This document shows, piece by piece, positions 50,133 through 58,702 of a stretch of DNA of 64,000 bases. Each line of letters starts with the position of its first letter. Positions within the stretch are counted from its first letter, which is position 1. The notes under the pieces were generated by a model that ran no database searches, was not told where the DNA came from, and saw only the letters and a list, made by a program, of their open reading frames with translations. Both the position numbers and the translations under genes were made by a program. Source of the DNA: an uncultured Acetatifactor sp. (lineage in GTDB: Bacteria > Bacillota > Clostridia > Lachnospirales > Lachnospiraceae). The stretch covers positions 88,679 through 152,678 of the forward strand of contig CAJUCT010000003.1 of the NCBI GenBank assembly GCA_910585015.1. Direction: 5' to 3'.

Positions 50133-50639
50133 ATGACTTTATACGTTGAGAATGAGACAGAAGTGACATATCCCTTTGATGTGGAACAGACTGTGGAGGA
50201 AGTGGCCGCGGCAGTGCTGGATACGGAGGGCTGTCCCTTTCAGGCGCAGATAAATGTGTTGCTCACCGACAATGAGGGCATTCGGGAGTTTAACCGGCAG
50301 TACCGCCAGATTGACAGGGAGACAGACGTGCTTTCCTTCCCGAACCTGGAGTTTGTCACACCGGGGAGCTTCCGGATTGAGCAGGGACAGGAGGCCGACT
50401 GCTTTGATCCGGACAGCGGCGAGTTGATTCTGGGGGATATCATCCTGTCGGTGGAGCGGATCGCCGGCCAGGCGGAGGAATACGGTCACAGCCTGCGGCG
50501 GGAACTGGCATTTCTGGTGGCCCACAGCATGCTGCATCTCTGCGGTTATGACCATATGGAGCCGGAGGAAGCGGCGGTGATGGAGCAGAAGCAGGAGCAG
50601 GTTCTGACATCGCTGGGCATAACCAGAGAACTGGTTTGA
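50133..50639 (+). CDS. ybeY: Endoribonuclease YbeY (rRNA maturation)
   Basis: 168 residues; zinc endonuclease for 16S rRNA 3'-end maturation and ribosome quality control. Hallmarks: INVLLTDNEGIREFNRQYRQIDRETDVLSFP, LILGDIILSVERIAGQAEEYGHSLRRELAFLVAHSMLHLCGYDHM, the last with the three zinc His. Start 50133 is preferred (GAGGAG at 50117-50122); ATG 50100 would overlap by 11 extra residues without a site. Confidence 0.95.
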   Translation: MTLYVENETEVTYPFDVEQTVEEVAAAVLDTEGCPFQAQINVLLTDNEGIREFNRQYRQIDRETDVLSFPNLEFVTPGSFRIEQGQEADCFDPDSGELILGDIILSVERIAGQAEEYGHSLRRELAFLVAHSMLHLCGYDHMEPEEAAVMEQKQEQVLTSLGITRELV

Positions 50640-50660
50640 GATACAGAAGGGAAAAAGCTT

Positions 50661-52346
50661 ATGAAGCAGCAGGAGATAAAGAAAAAACAGATCATATGCT
50701 ATACCTATATCATCGGTATTATCGGTATGATGGGAATGGGAAAGATACTGGGGGACGGGGGGATGGCATATCTGGCCGTGGCCATGGAGGGAGTCAGTCT
50801 CTTCACTTTGCTGGTGACCTGCGGTGTGTCGGATGTGATTGCCAGACTGCAGAAAAATCGCAGGAACAAGGGCCAATTCAAAGGAGTGGCCCGGATGCGC
50901 GGGCAGCTTTTGCTTCTGCAGGGGATCACGGGAGCTTTGCTGACCATGGTGTTTCTTCTGTTGGCGGACACCCTTGCGGAGAAATTGTTCCGGGTGCCCT
51001 ACAGCGCATCGGCCATGAGAGTGCTGGCCCCGGTGATTCTGTTTCAGGCCCTGGGTGCGGCTCTGCTGGGGTATTTCCAAGGCGGCGGAAGCTATATGCC
51101 CTCTCTGGTCAGCGCAGTGCTGCGCCAGGGATTTTTTCTGGTGTTTGGATTCCTGTTCGGCAGTTGGCTGGCGGACTATGGGGACAAGGTGTCCAAACTG
51201 TTGAAGAACGACTGCTACAGCGGTATGTATGGGGCTATGGGGGTAGCGCTGGGTATACTGGTCACGGAACTGCTGGTGCTGCTGTTTCTTCTTATTGTCT
51301 ATCTGGGCAGTGACCGGAAAGCCGACGAGCAGAGAAGCCAGGAGGGACTTCGGCGCACGGAGAGCATGGGGGATACCGTCCGGGTGTTCTACGGGGCGCT
51401 TTGGCAGGGGATTTGCACGGCGATTTTGGCGGCGCTGCCGGTGCTGCTGGGCGCCGCCTTCTATCTGCGCAGGGTGGTTCAATTCCTTGCAGCCGCATCC
51501 GCGATTGTTCCAGCCGACGCGTCCGAACCGGCTTCTGAGGAAATAGTTCCTCTGGCGGAACTGACTGTCAACGGGGCGGTGGCAGGTTATGGCAGTTTCT
51601 TTGGAAAATGTTTTCTGCTCTGTGCCGTCTTTGTGCTTATTCTGGCGGCCAGATGCCTTTCGGTCTACGGCAGACTCTATGGGGCCATCCGCAGGGAGGA
51701 TGCGCGCTATACCAGGGATGTGACGGCAGCGGGACTGCATTATGTCTGGACGGCAGGGCTGTATTTTGCCGTGATTATGATGGTAATGTCTCCGCAGATA
51801 GCGGCGGGCTTTTTTCCCGGCAGAGAGGAAGGCGTGGACGGTATGCTGAGAACCGGCGGAGTTATGGTTCTGCTGGTGGGGCTGGTGGTACTGTTTTCCA
51901 TGATCCTGCTGGCCCATGGAGAATGGCACATTTTGACGGGGATGCTGGGGATATGGTTGATCCTGGACATTCTGTTTCAGAATATTTTTGTCAAGAGCAG
52001 CAATTACAATGTGAAGGGGATTATGTCCGGGGCATTGCTGGCCACGCTGCTTCTGTTGGCAGGACTGGCGGCATACTGCGTCTGGCAGGGCAGAATCAAC
52101 ACGGACTATATACGCGTTCTGGGTGTGCCTCTGGCGGGGGCGGGGATTGTGGCGCTGGCGGCGCTGCTTATCACAAAGCTCCTGGGAGCCCACATGGGCG
52201 GCGCGGCGACGGTGATAGTGGCGGCGCTGCTGGGGGCTGTGGTCTATGGGGCCGTTCTGGTGATGACGAAAAATATCAGGGAATATGAGATTTCCGTGTT
52301 GTACGGAAAGCAGGCCAGAAAGTTGTTGGGGCGTATAATTTCATAA
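50661..52346 (+). CDS. MOP-superfamily flippase (SpoVB/MurJ-like)
   Basis: 561 residues with about 14 hydrophobic segments. Features of polysaccharide flippases are the early gly-rich helices (IIGIIGMMGMGKILGDGGMAYLAVAMEG), LVTCGVSDVIARLQKNRRNKGQFKGVARMRGQLL and QALGAALLGYFQGGGSYMPSLVSAVLRQGFF. It most resembles the SpoVB branch of lipid-linked oligosaccharide flippases, which in spore formers serves cortex synthesis. A cytoplasmic loop of about 40 residues (GSDRKADEQRSQEGLRRTES) divides the two halves. Specific substrate not known. Confidence 0.75.
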   Translation: MKQQEIKKKQIICYTYIIGIIGMMGMGKILGDGGMAYLAVAMEGVSLFTLLVTCGVSDVIARLQKNRRNKGQFKGVARMRGQLLLLQGITGALLTMVFLLLADTLAEKLFRVPYSASAMRVLAPVILFQALGAALLGYFQGGGSYMPSLVSAVLRQGFFLVFGFLFGSWLADYGDKVSKLLKNDCYSGMYGAMGVALGILVTELLVLLFLLIVYLGSDRKADEQRSQEGLRRTESMGDTVRVFYGALWQGICTAILAALPVLLGAAFYLRRVVQFLAAASAIVPADASEPASEEIVPLAELTVNGAVAGYGSFFGKCFLLCAVFVLILAARCLSVYGRLYGAIRREDARYTRDVTAAGLHYVWTAGLYFAVIMMVMSPQIAAGFFPGREEGVDGMLRTGGVMVLLVGLVVLFSMILLAHGEWHILTGMLGIWLILDILFQNIFVKSSNYNVKGIMSGALLATLLLLAGLAAYCVWQGRINTDYIRVLGVPLAGAGIVALAALLITKLLGAHMGGAATVIVAALLGAVVYGAVLVMTKNIREYEISVLYGKQARKLLGRIIS

Positions 52347-52440
52347 ATTATGGTTGATACTATGTGTGAGAATAGAATCGCACATAGAAAAACGTCTCGT
52401 CGAGCCGTTTTTCACGAATTGTGGGAAAAAGGGGTAAGAG
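52347..52440 (+). other. Small intergenic hairpins before the BofC-like gene
   Basis: ATGTGTG/CGCACAT (52361-52386) and AAAAACG/CGTTTTT (52388-52413). The second could be a weak terminator for the flippase gene. Confidence 0.35.
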
Positions 52441-53166
52441 ATGAGACGGACGAAGACGACGGGGCGGCGTATAGGCTTATATTCACTGGGGCTGCTGTTG
52501 TGCTGTTTGATGGGGCTGACAGGCGGACTGCTGGGCGCCAGGCTGGCGCAGAGGCATCAGCCACAGCAGATACGGCAGGAGAGCCCGGAGACATCAGAGG
52601 AAGCGCCCGATATATCCGTGCCGGAGATTGCTCCCAGATGGCACAATCAGGTCATGGAGGATCCGCTGGAGGATGCGGGGGAACAGGCCGGACTTTCAGC
52701 GGCCCAGGTTATCAGCATTCCCGATACCATCAATGCGGAGACAGAGTACATCTTGCGGGAGAAGGATCTTTTAAACGGATCGCAGGTGGAGACCAGTGAG
52801 GACATTCCGGACATGTATATCGGCATGAACCGGGAGCAGTTTGTGACCGCCATGGAGAATTACGAAGCGGCGCCGCCCTTGTCAGAGAAGGAGCGGGGCT
52901 TTGTAAGCTTGGAGGTGTTGTCCTTCGCCCCCAGCCGGGTGGTGGTCCAGATGAATTACCGGTATGTACAGCCATCAAAGAGTTTCTATGTGGTGGCTAT
53001 CAACGATCTGATCGTGGTCTATAAGGAAGATCGTGAAACAGTGTATCAATATACCAATATACGTCTGTCCCAGCTGCCGGAACGATTGCAGCAGGAGATT
53101 ATCGGGGTGATGTATATTGCGGATGAGGAGAGTCTGTATGACTTCTTGGAAAACTATACCAGCTGA
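52441..53166 (+). CDS. BofC C-terminal-domain-like protein
   Basis: 241 residues: signal anchor (GLYSLGLLLCCLMGLTGGLLGARLA), Glu/Pro-rich linker, then SIPDTINAETEYILREKDLLNGSQVETSEDIPDMYIGMNREQF and a C-terminal part SFYVVAINDLIVVYKEDRETVYQYTNIRLSQLPERLQQEIIGVMYIADEESLYDFLENYTS. The last piece matches the BofC_C pattern ('yGi..dG.l.if.g......vi....l..L...e.L..GI.i.s..Ey...Le.f'). BofC is a forespore inhibitor of SpoIVB proteolysis in Bacillus. Match is moderate. The next gene starts inside its 3' end. Confidence 0.6.
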   Translation: MRRTKTTGRRIGLYSLGLLLCCLMGLTGGLLGARLAQRHQPQQIRQESPETSEEAPDISVPEIAPRWHNQVMEDPLEDAGEQAGLSAAQVISIPDTINAETEYILREKDLLNGSQVETSEDIPDMYIGMNREQFVTAMENYEAAPPLSEKERGFVSLEVLSFAPSRVVVQMNYRYVQPSKSFYVVAINDLIVVYKEDRETVYQYTNIRLSQLPERLQQEIIGVMYIADEESLYDFLENYTS

Positions 53167-54658
53167 CAGATATGATGTGGCGGTGGTGGGCGGCGGCGCC
53201 GCGGGAATGACAGCGGCCATAGCGGCGGCCAGGGCCGGGGCCAGGGTGGCGCTGCTGGAGCGTGGCGAGCGGCCGGGCAGGAAGCTTCTGATGACCGGCA
53301 ACGGGAAGTGCAACTTGGGCAACAGGGATCTGAAGCCTTCTCACTACTATAGTGACAATATGGCAATGGCAGCTTCCGTGCTGGAACGTTTCGGGACGGA
53401 GGAGACCATCGCCTTTTTTTCGTCTCTGGGACTTATGGTGCGGGAGAAGCGGGGATACCTCTATCCGCTCAGCGAGCAGGCGGCTGTGGTGCTGGACGTG
53501 CTGCGCTATGGACTGGAGCGGGAGGGAGTTACGGTTCTGACCCAGGCCATGGTGCGGGAGGTGAGTTATTTTTCCGGGCCTACATGTTCCGGTGCGTATT
53601 CTAAAAGAACTGTGTATTCACAAAAGGACAACCCATCCCATGCCCGCAGTGAGACGCAGGATATTGCCAGCAGGCCCTGCAGGCAACAGGAAACGGCGGA
53701 CCATGGCGGCCAGGGTTACATACTTCAATTGGACAACGGCCGCCGGCTGTGGGCAGGGCGGGTGGTTCTGGCCTGCGGCGGCCAGGCGGCTCCCAAAACG
53801 GGATCGGACGGCAGCGGTTATACGCTGGCACGATCTTTGGGGCATCAGGTCATTGTCCCCGTGCCCTCGCTGGTACAACTACATTGTAGTGAAAAATATT
53901 GTAAGGCCCTGGCAGGAGTGCGGGCGGAGGGGACGGTACGGATCTATACGGAAAAATCCCTGAGACAAAAACGGATTCACAGAGATTCGCCGGACTGCCA
54001 AAGCTCGGGCAGCGGAGGGAAAGAATGCCCTGCCCCAATCCGGTCTTCTCAGAATGTGAGAGATGATTGTATAATGGAGGAGTCGGGGGAGATTCAGCTT
54101 ACAGAGTACGGCATATCAGGAATCCCCGTGTTTCAACTCAGCGGCGGGGTGAATCAGCTGCTTGCGCAGGGGGAGAAGCTTCGGGCGGAACTGGATTTTT
54201 TTCCGCAATATGAGACAGCCGCCTATGAGCAGCTGTGTCGTGGGAGAATGGAGCATACAGGCGGCGGAACCGTGGAGACCTTTTTCACGGGTATGCTGCA
54301 CAAAAAGATCATGAGTGTGTGCATCCGCCGGGCAGGGTTGTCGCCGGAGCAGGATGTGGCCGGGGCGGATCGGCAAAAGCTCCGACAGGTCTTTGCCTTG
54401 TGCCGGAGGCTCCCCTTTACCGTTACTGGCAGCCATCCCTTTGACAGCGCCCAGGTGTGCCGGGGCGGCGTCAGTATGCGGGAGGTGGACGCACAGCTGC
54501 AGTCCAGGCGCAGCCCCGGTCTGTATCTGGCCGGGGAACTGCTTCATGTGGACGGCCGCTGCGGCGGCTATAATCTGCAATGGGCCTGGGCCAGCGGGTA
54601 TATTGCGGGAAACGCCGCCGGGACGGCGGAGAAAAGGGCTGCTTTGAATACTGGCTGA
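53138..54658 (+). CDS. BaiN/HI0933-type NAD(P)/FAD-dependent oxidoreductase
   Basis: 506 residues from ATG 53138 (GAGGAG upstream, overlapping the previous gene by 29 bases). Dinucleotide motif DVAVVGGGAAGMTAAIAAARAGARVALLERGERPGRKLLMTGNGKCNLGN, middle AGRVVLACGGQAAPKTGSDGSGYTLARSLGH, and the C-terminal CRGGVSMREVDAQLQSRRSPGLYLAGELLHVDGRCGGYNLQWAWASGYIAG. Relatives are about 400-420 residues; here two extra Gln/Ser/Arg-rich stretches (about residues 145-192 and 272-315) account for the difference. BaiN is a bile-acid-inducible flavoprotein in 7-alpha-dehydroxylating clostridia, but most family members have no known substrate. Confidence 0.88.
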   Translation: MTSWKTIPADRYDVAVVGGGAAGMTAAIAAARAGARVALLERGERPGRKLLMTGNGKCNLGNRDLKPSHYYSDNMAMAASVLERFGTEETIAFFSSLGLMVREKRGYLYPLSEQAAVVLDVLRYGLEREGVTVLTQAMVREVSYFSGPTCSGAYSKRTVYSQKDNPSHARSETQDIASRPCRQQETADHGGQGYILQLDNGRRLWAGRVVLACGGQAAPKTGSDGSGYTLARSLGHQVIVPVPSLVQLHCSEKYCKALAGVRAEGTVRIYTEKSLRQKRIHRDSPDCQSSGSGGKECPAPIRSSQNVRDDCIMEESGEIQLTEYGISGIPVFQLSGGVNQLLAQGEKLRAELDFFPQYETAAYEQLCRGRMEHTGGGTVETFFTGMLHKKIMSVCIRRAGLSPEQDVAGADRQKLRQVFALCRRLPFTVTGSHPFDSAQVCRGGVSMREVDAQLQSRRSPGLYLAGELLHVDGRCGGYNLQWAWASGYIAGNAAGTAEKRAALNTG

Positions 54659-54729
54659 AGCAGTGCCCGGGAGTTGTTATGTCAAGCGGGGAGGCGCAGA
54701 GTTTTCCTGCGAATGAGGAACGATAAAAT

Positions 54730-56514
54730 ATGTTGAGAGTCAATCAGGTGAAGGTTAAACCCGGTCAGGGGGAACAGGATATATTGCAAAAAGCGGCCAA
54801 GCTGCTGAAGCTGGATGCAGGGGAAATACGCCGCATGGAAATTCTGCGCTGCTCCATTGACGCCCGTAAAAAGCCGGAAATCTGGTGCAGCTATACGGTG
54901 GACGTGGAACTGAAAAGGCCCTCTCTGGAGCCGGGCATCTGTAAGCGGCTGGGGCAGGCGTATGTCACCCGGGCGACAAGGCAGACCTATCAATTTCCCG
55001 CAGGCGGGGACAAACCGATGCCTCATCCTCCGGTGATTGTGGGTATGGGGCCGGCGGGCCTTTTCTGCGCTTATTACCTGGCCCTGCAGGGTTACAAGCC
55101 CATCGTGCTGGAGAGGGGGCAGGATGTGGACAGGCGAAGGTCGGACGTGCAGCGCTTCTGGGATGAGGGCATTTTGGATCCCCAGTCCAATGTGCAGTTC
55201 GGCGAGGGCGGCGCGGGTACTTTTTCCGACGGAAAACTGAATACGCTGGTCAAAGATAAATACGGCAGAAACCGGGAGGTGCTGCGGATCTTAGTAAAGC
55301 ACGGGGCGCCCCGGCGGATATTGTACGATGCCAAGCCCCATATTGGGACGGATGTGCTTTCGCTGGTGGTCAAGAACATGCGCCGGGCGATTCTGGCCCA
55401 CGGAGGACAGGTGCTCTTTGGAACCGCGCTGGAGGGGCTGGAATTTGGGGAGAACGGGAGCCGGATTGCGGCGGCTTATGTCAGCGGAGGCCGCCGCATC
55501 CCCTGCGGGCAGCTGGTGCTGGCCATCGGCCACAGCGCCAGAGATACTTTCCGGATGCTGTATGAGGCGGGACTTCCCATGGAGGCCAAACCCTTTGCCG
55601 TGGGCCTGCGTGTTGAACACCCCCAGAGCATGATTAACCTGGCCCAGTATGGGGTTACGAATCCAGGGAACTTGGAGCCAGCTCTGGGAGCCGCCATGGA
55701 GCCAGCTCTGGGAGCCGCCATGGAGCCAGCTCTGGGAGCCGCCATGGAGCCAGCTCTGGGAGCTGCCTCCTATAAGGTGACGGCCAAGGCGTCCAATGGC
55801 CGGGGAGTGTACTCTTTCTGCATGTGTCCCGGCGGCTATGTGGTCAACGCCTCCTCAGAGCCGGGGCGGCTGGCGGTAAACGGCATGAGCTACAGCGGCA
55901 GGGACGGCAGCAATGCCAACAGCGCCATCATTGTGTCCGTAACCCCGGAAGATTACGGCGGCAATTTCCCGGCAGATTCCCCGGCAGATTCCCTGGCGGA
56001 TCCCCTGGCGGGGGTGGAATTTCAGAGGCGTCTGGAAGAGAGGGCTTATCAGCTGGGACAGGGCGCCGTGCCCGTACAGCGATACGGATTATTCAAGGCA
56101 TGTGTGGAGCGGGGGTGCAGTCAGGAAGAACTGGGAGCCGGACAGGGAGCGGATTTAGAACAGTTTTTGCAGGACTGTCAGAGCCAGTCCCTGCAGCCCT
56201 GCATCAAGGGAAAATGGCAAGAGAGCGATCTGAGCGGTCTGCTGCCGGGGGAACTGAGCAGAGCTTTTGTGGAGGGCATGGAGCAGTTTGGCAGACAGAT
56301 TCCCGGCTTTGACCGGCCGGACGCCATATTGTCCGGAGTGGAAAGCCGCACTTCGTCGCCGGTCCGGATTCTCAGGGATGAGGAATTGCAGTCTCGGATA
56401 CAGGGGATTTACCCCTGCGGCGAAGGGGCCGGATACGCGGGGGGAATCACCTCCGCCGCCATGGATGGAATCAAGGTGGCGGAGGCCATTGCCGCCGTCT
56501 ATAAACCGCTGTGA
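54730..56514 (+). CDS. FAD-dependent oxidoreductase (COG2509)
   Basis: 594 residues. N-terminal domain (MLRVNQVKVKPGQGEQDILQKAAKLLK), then VIVGMGPAGLFCAYYLALQGYKPIVLERGQDVDRR, QFGEGGAGTFSDGKLNTLVKD, GTDVLSLVVKNMR, LVLAIGHSARDTFRMLYEAGLPMEAKPFAVGLRVEHPQ, and SPVRILRD..YPCGEGAGYAGGITSAAMDGIKVAEAI. The family is about 540 residues; the surplus comes from two in-frame tandem repeats, EPALGAAM x4 (55675-55770) and a Ser-Pro-Ala-Asp repeat (55966-56013). Substrate unknown. Ribosome site weak (GAGGAACG). Confidence 0.9.
   Translation: MLRVNQVKVKPGQGEQDILQKAAKLLKLDAGEIRRMEILRCSIDARKKPEIWCSYTVDVELKRPSLEPGICKRLGQAYVTRATRQTYQFPAGGDKPMPHPPVIVGMGPAGLFCAYYLALQGYKPIVLERGQDVDRRRSDVQRFWDEGILDPQSNVQFGEGGAGTFSDGKLNTLVKDKYGRNREVLRILVKHGAPRRILYDAKPHIGTDVLSLVVKNMRRAILAHGGQVLFGTALEGLEFGENGSRIAAAYVSGGRRIPCGQLVLAIGHSARDTFRMLYEAGLPMEAKPFAVGLRVEHPQSMINLAQYGVTNPGNLEPALGAAMEPALGAAMEPALGAAMEPALGAASYKVTAKASNGRGVYSFCMCPGGYVVNASSEPGRLAVNGMSYSGRDGSNANSAIIVSVTPEDYGGNFPADSPADSLADPLAGVEFQRRLEERAYQLGQGAVPVQRYGLFKACVERGCSQEELGAGQGADLEQFLQDCQSQSLQPCIKGKWQESDLSGLLPGELSRAFVEGMEQFGRQIPGFDRPDAILSGVESRTSSPVRILRDEELQSRIQGIYPCGEGAGYAGGITSAAMDGIKVAEAIAAVYKPL
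55675..55770 (+). repeat. Four tandem 24-bp in-frame repeats
   Basis: Units at 55675-55698, 55699-55722, 55723-55746 and 55747-55770, the first three identical, the last differing at its end. They encode EPALGAAM and begin GAGCCAGCTCTGGGAGCC. They sit inside a conserved flavoprotein gene. Confidence 0.95.
55966..56013 (+). repeat. Four tandem 12-bp in-frame repeats
   Basis: Imperfect units at 55966, 55978, 55990 and 56002 (consensus TCCCCGGCAGAT), giving FPADSPADSLADPLAG. Confidence 0.9.
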
Positions 56515-56614
56515 GGAGATTTCTTTTACCGAAACCATTTAAAGATCGCACCAATTTTGCTCTTTATATTCCATAGAACGATTACCAGAAGGAACGCAGG
56601 AGTTCATGCCAACA

Positions 56615-56643
56615 TTGACGATGGGGACAATTCATGATAGAAT
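56615..56643 (+). promoter_or_regulatory. sigma-A type promoter of the proB cluster
   Basis: TTGACG (56615-56620), 17-base spacer, TAGAAT (56638-56643), 37 bases before GTG. Confidence 0.65.
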
Positions 56644-56679
56644 CAAGAGAAAAAAGTATGGGATGCGAGGGAATAGAAG

Positions 56680-57570
56680 GTGGCAATAGCAAGTACGGAA
56701 AAGAAGTCGGCAGTGCGGGAGGCAATCAGAGATAAACAGCGCATTGTGGTGAAGATCGGATCATCCTCCCTGCAGCATGGGCAGACCGGGGACCTGGATT
56801 ATATCCGCCTGGAAAAGCTGGTGCGGGAACTGTGTGATATCCGCAATCAGGGCAAGGATGTGATTCTGGTCACTTCCGGCGCCATCGCCGTGGGCAGGAA
56901 GGCCGTGGGCATCCGGGAGATCACAGGGGAGAGCGAAGTGCAGCAGATGGCGGTAAAGCAGGCATGCGCCGCCGTGGGACAGGCCCGGCTGATGATGACC
57001 TATCAGAAAATTTTCGCGGAATACAACCAGGTGGCGGCGCAGATTCTTATGACGAAAAATACCATCGTGGACGATCTGAATCGGTTTAATGCCCACAATA
57101 CATTTTCCCAGCTGCTGCAGATGGGCGTGATCCCCATCGTCAATGAGAATGACACGGTGGCCACCTACGAGATCGAGATTGGGGACAACGACACCCTCTC
57201 GGCCATTGTGGCGGCGCTGGTGGATGCGGATCTGCTGATCCTGCTCTCCGATATAGACGGCTTATACACGGACGATCCCCGGCACAATCCGGACGCGGCA
57301 TTTATTTCTCAGGTGGATGAACTGACGGAGGAACTGCTGGCCATGGGGAAGGGAAGCACCGGCAGCAATGTGGGGACAGGCGGCATGAACACCAAGCTGC
57401 AGGCGGCGCGGATCGCCACCAGTTCCGGCGTGGATATGGTGATCGCCAACAGCAGGGATATCGGTATCCTGCACAGAATCCTGGATGGCGGACAGGAGGG
57501 CACACTCTTCGTGGCCCATCAGGAGGATTTTGATTTGCCCCAGTTTGTCAGCCAGCTGCACAGGCAATGA
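56680..57570 (+). CDS. proB: Glutamate 5-kinase
   Basis: First step of proline synthesis, ATP-dependent phosphorylation of glutamate. 296 residues from GTG 56680 (GAGGG upstream). Amino-acid kinase motifs: RIVVKIGSSSL, DVILVTSGAIAVGRK, QACAAVGQARLM, NRFNAHNTFSQLLQMGVIPIVNENDTV, GDNDTLSAIVAALVDADLLILLSDIDGLYT, GTGGMNTKLQAARIATSSGVDMVIANSR. It lacks the C-terminal PUA domain of the 367-residue E. coli enzyme. proA is three genes downstream. Confidence 0.95.
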   Translation: MAIASTEKKSAVREAIRDKQRIVVKIGSSSLQHGQTGDLDYIRLEKLVRELCDIRNQGKDVILVTSGAIAVGRKAVGIREITGESEVQQMAVKQACAAVGQARLMMTYQKIFAEYNQVAAQILMTKNTIVDDLNRFNAHNTFSQLLQMGVIPIVNENDTVATYEIEIGDNDTLSAIVAALVDADLLILLSDIDGLYTDDPRHNPDAAFISQVDELTEELLAMGKGSTGSNVGTGGMNTKLQAARIATSSGVDMVIANSRDIGILHRILDGGQEGTLFVAHQEDFDLPQFVSQLHRQ

Positions 57571-57715
57571 TTTGTATGTCGGTTTATCCGGCAGTGCAGA
57601 CAGTGAAGTTATGCCATCATGCCATTGGAAAGGGAATTAGTCGATAAAGAGGTACAGGCAGGAGCGGATGCGGGGCATCTGTTTAAATCCGGTCCTGGAA
57701 CACAGGGGGAATCTT

Positions 57716-57949
57716 ATGGATGAAAGAACCATGGAACAGAAAATAGCCAGAATCAATGCGCTTTACCACAAATCCCAGACCCAGGGGCTGACGGAAGAGG
57801 AGAAAGCGGAACAGGCTGCTCTCCGTCAGGAATATGTGGCCAATGTGCGGGCCAACCTCCGGGGACAGCTGGACAGCATCACCATCCGGAAGGAGGATGG
57901 CACTTTAGAAAATCTGGGGGAGAAATATGGAGAGCAAAAAAGAGTATGA
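57716..57949 (+). CDS. DUF896 protein (UPF0291, YnzC-like)
   Basis: 77 residues, KIARINALYHKSQTQGLTEEEKAEQAALRQEYVANVRANLRGQLDSI is the family signature: a two-helix cytosolic protein. In Bacillus YnzC is an SOS-induced operon member of unknown function. ATG 57716 follows GGGGGGAA; it overlaps the next gene by 4 bases. Confidence 0.9.
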   Translation: MDERTMEQKIARINALYHKSQTQGLTEEEKAEQAALRQEYVANVRANLRGQLDSITIRKEDGTLENLGEKYGEQKRV

Positions 57950-58578
57950 TCAGGGAGATATTTTCCCCGGAGGAATATAGAGAGCAGAAAAGAAGTATCC
58001 GGCGGGCAGTGCTGGCCCGCAGGGACGCGCTTTCCGGGGTGGCGCGGCAAAGGGCGGCCTGCCTGATTACGGAGAGGCTGCTGGGCCATCAGTGGTTTTA
58101 CCGCTCCCGGATTTTGCTGTGCTATGTAAGTTATGGCAGCGAGTTGGATACCCATGAGTTGATTCAGGAGGCGCTGTGGCTTGAAAAAGAGGTGTATCTG
58201 CCCAAGGTGCTGCCAGGGCATCAGATGGAATTTTTCCGCATTGAAGCATTGGATGAATTGCAGCCGGGATTTCATGGAATACCCGAACCGCCGGAAAGCG
58301 GCCAAATCTATAGGGGCATCCCGGAGACGGAAGAGGGGGCCGCGTCAGCAACGGCACAATATATGGATTTTGGACAGGCGCTGATGGTGATGCCCGGGGT
58401 AGCCTACGATCCCTGCGGTCACCGGCTGGGCTACGGCGGCGGCTACTATGATCGGTATTTGGCGGCACATCCCCAGTTTTTGACATATTCCATCGGCATC
58501 GGCCACAGCTGCCAGCTGGTGGAGGAACTTCCCGTGGAGGAGACGGATTGCAAACCCTATCAGGTGATCCTGGTGTGA
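57946..58578 (+). CDS. 5-formyltetrahydrofolate cyclo-ligase
   Basis: Converts 5-formyl-THF to 5,10-methenyl-THF with ATP. 210 residues: KRSIRRAVLARRDALSG (phosphate-binding Arg/Lys), RILLCYVSYGSELDTHELIQEALWLEKEVYLPKVLPGHQMEFFRI, LMVMPGVAYDPCGHRLGYGGGYYDRYL and IGIGHSCQLVEELPVEETD. The GYGGGYYDRYL signature is complete. An insertion of about 10 residues (RGIPETEEGAASA) breaks the loop before LMVMPG. Overlaps the DUF896 gene (ATGA). Confidence 0.93.
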   Translation: MIREIFSPEEYREQKRSIRRAVLARRDALSGVARQRAACLITERLLGHQWFYRSRILLCYVSYGSELDTHELIQEALWLEKEVYLPKVLPGHQMEFFRIEALDELQPGFHGIPEPPESGQIYRGIPETEEGAASATAQYMDFGQALMVMPGVAYDPCGHRLGYGGGYYDRYLAAHPQFLTYSIGIGHSCQLVEELPVEETDCKPYQVILV

Positions 58579-58702
58579 GGATGACACAGGGAAAATAGGC
58601 TGTGCCTGTGGGGCGCGGAGGGGCGAATCGAAGCAATAGACATGGTGTTTCAATGGGAATTGCCATTGTAAGCGGCGAATCATAAAATATAAGAGGTGCG
58701 AT

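Noticed and set aside
50139..52193. Long open frame (684 codons) on the minus strand
   Set aside because: Antisense to ybeY and the flippase gene, very rich in His and Gln, no domain visible.
53138..54658. Assignment as a bile-acid 7-dehydroxylation gene (baiN)
   Set aside because: The family is broad and no other bai gene is near, so only the family name is used.
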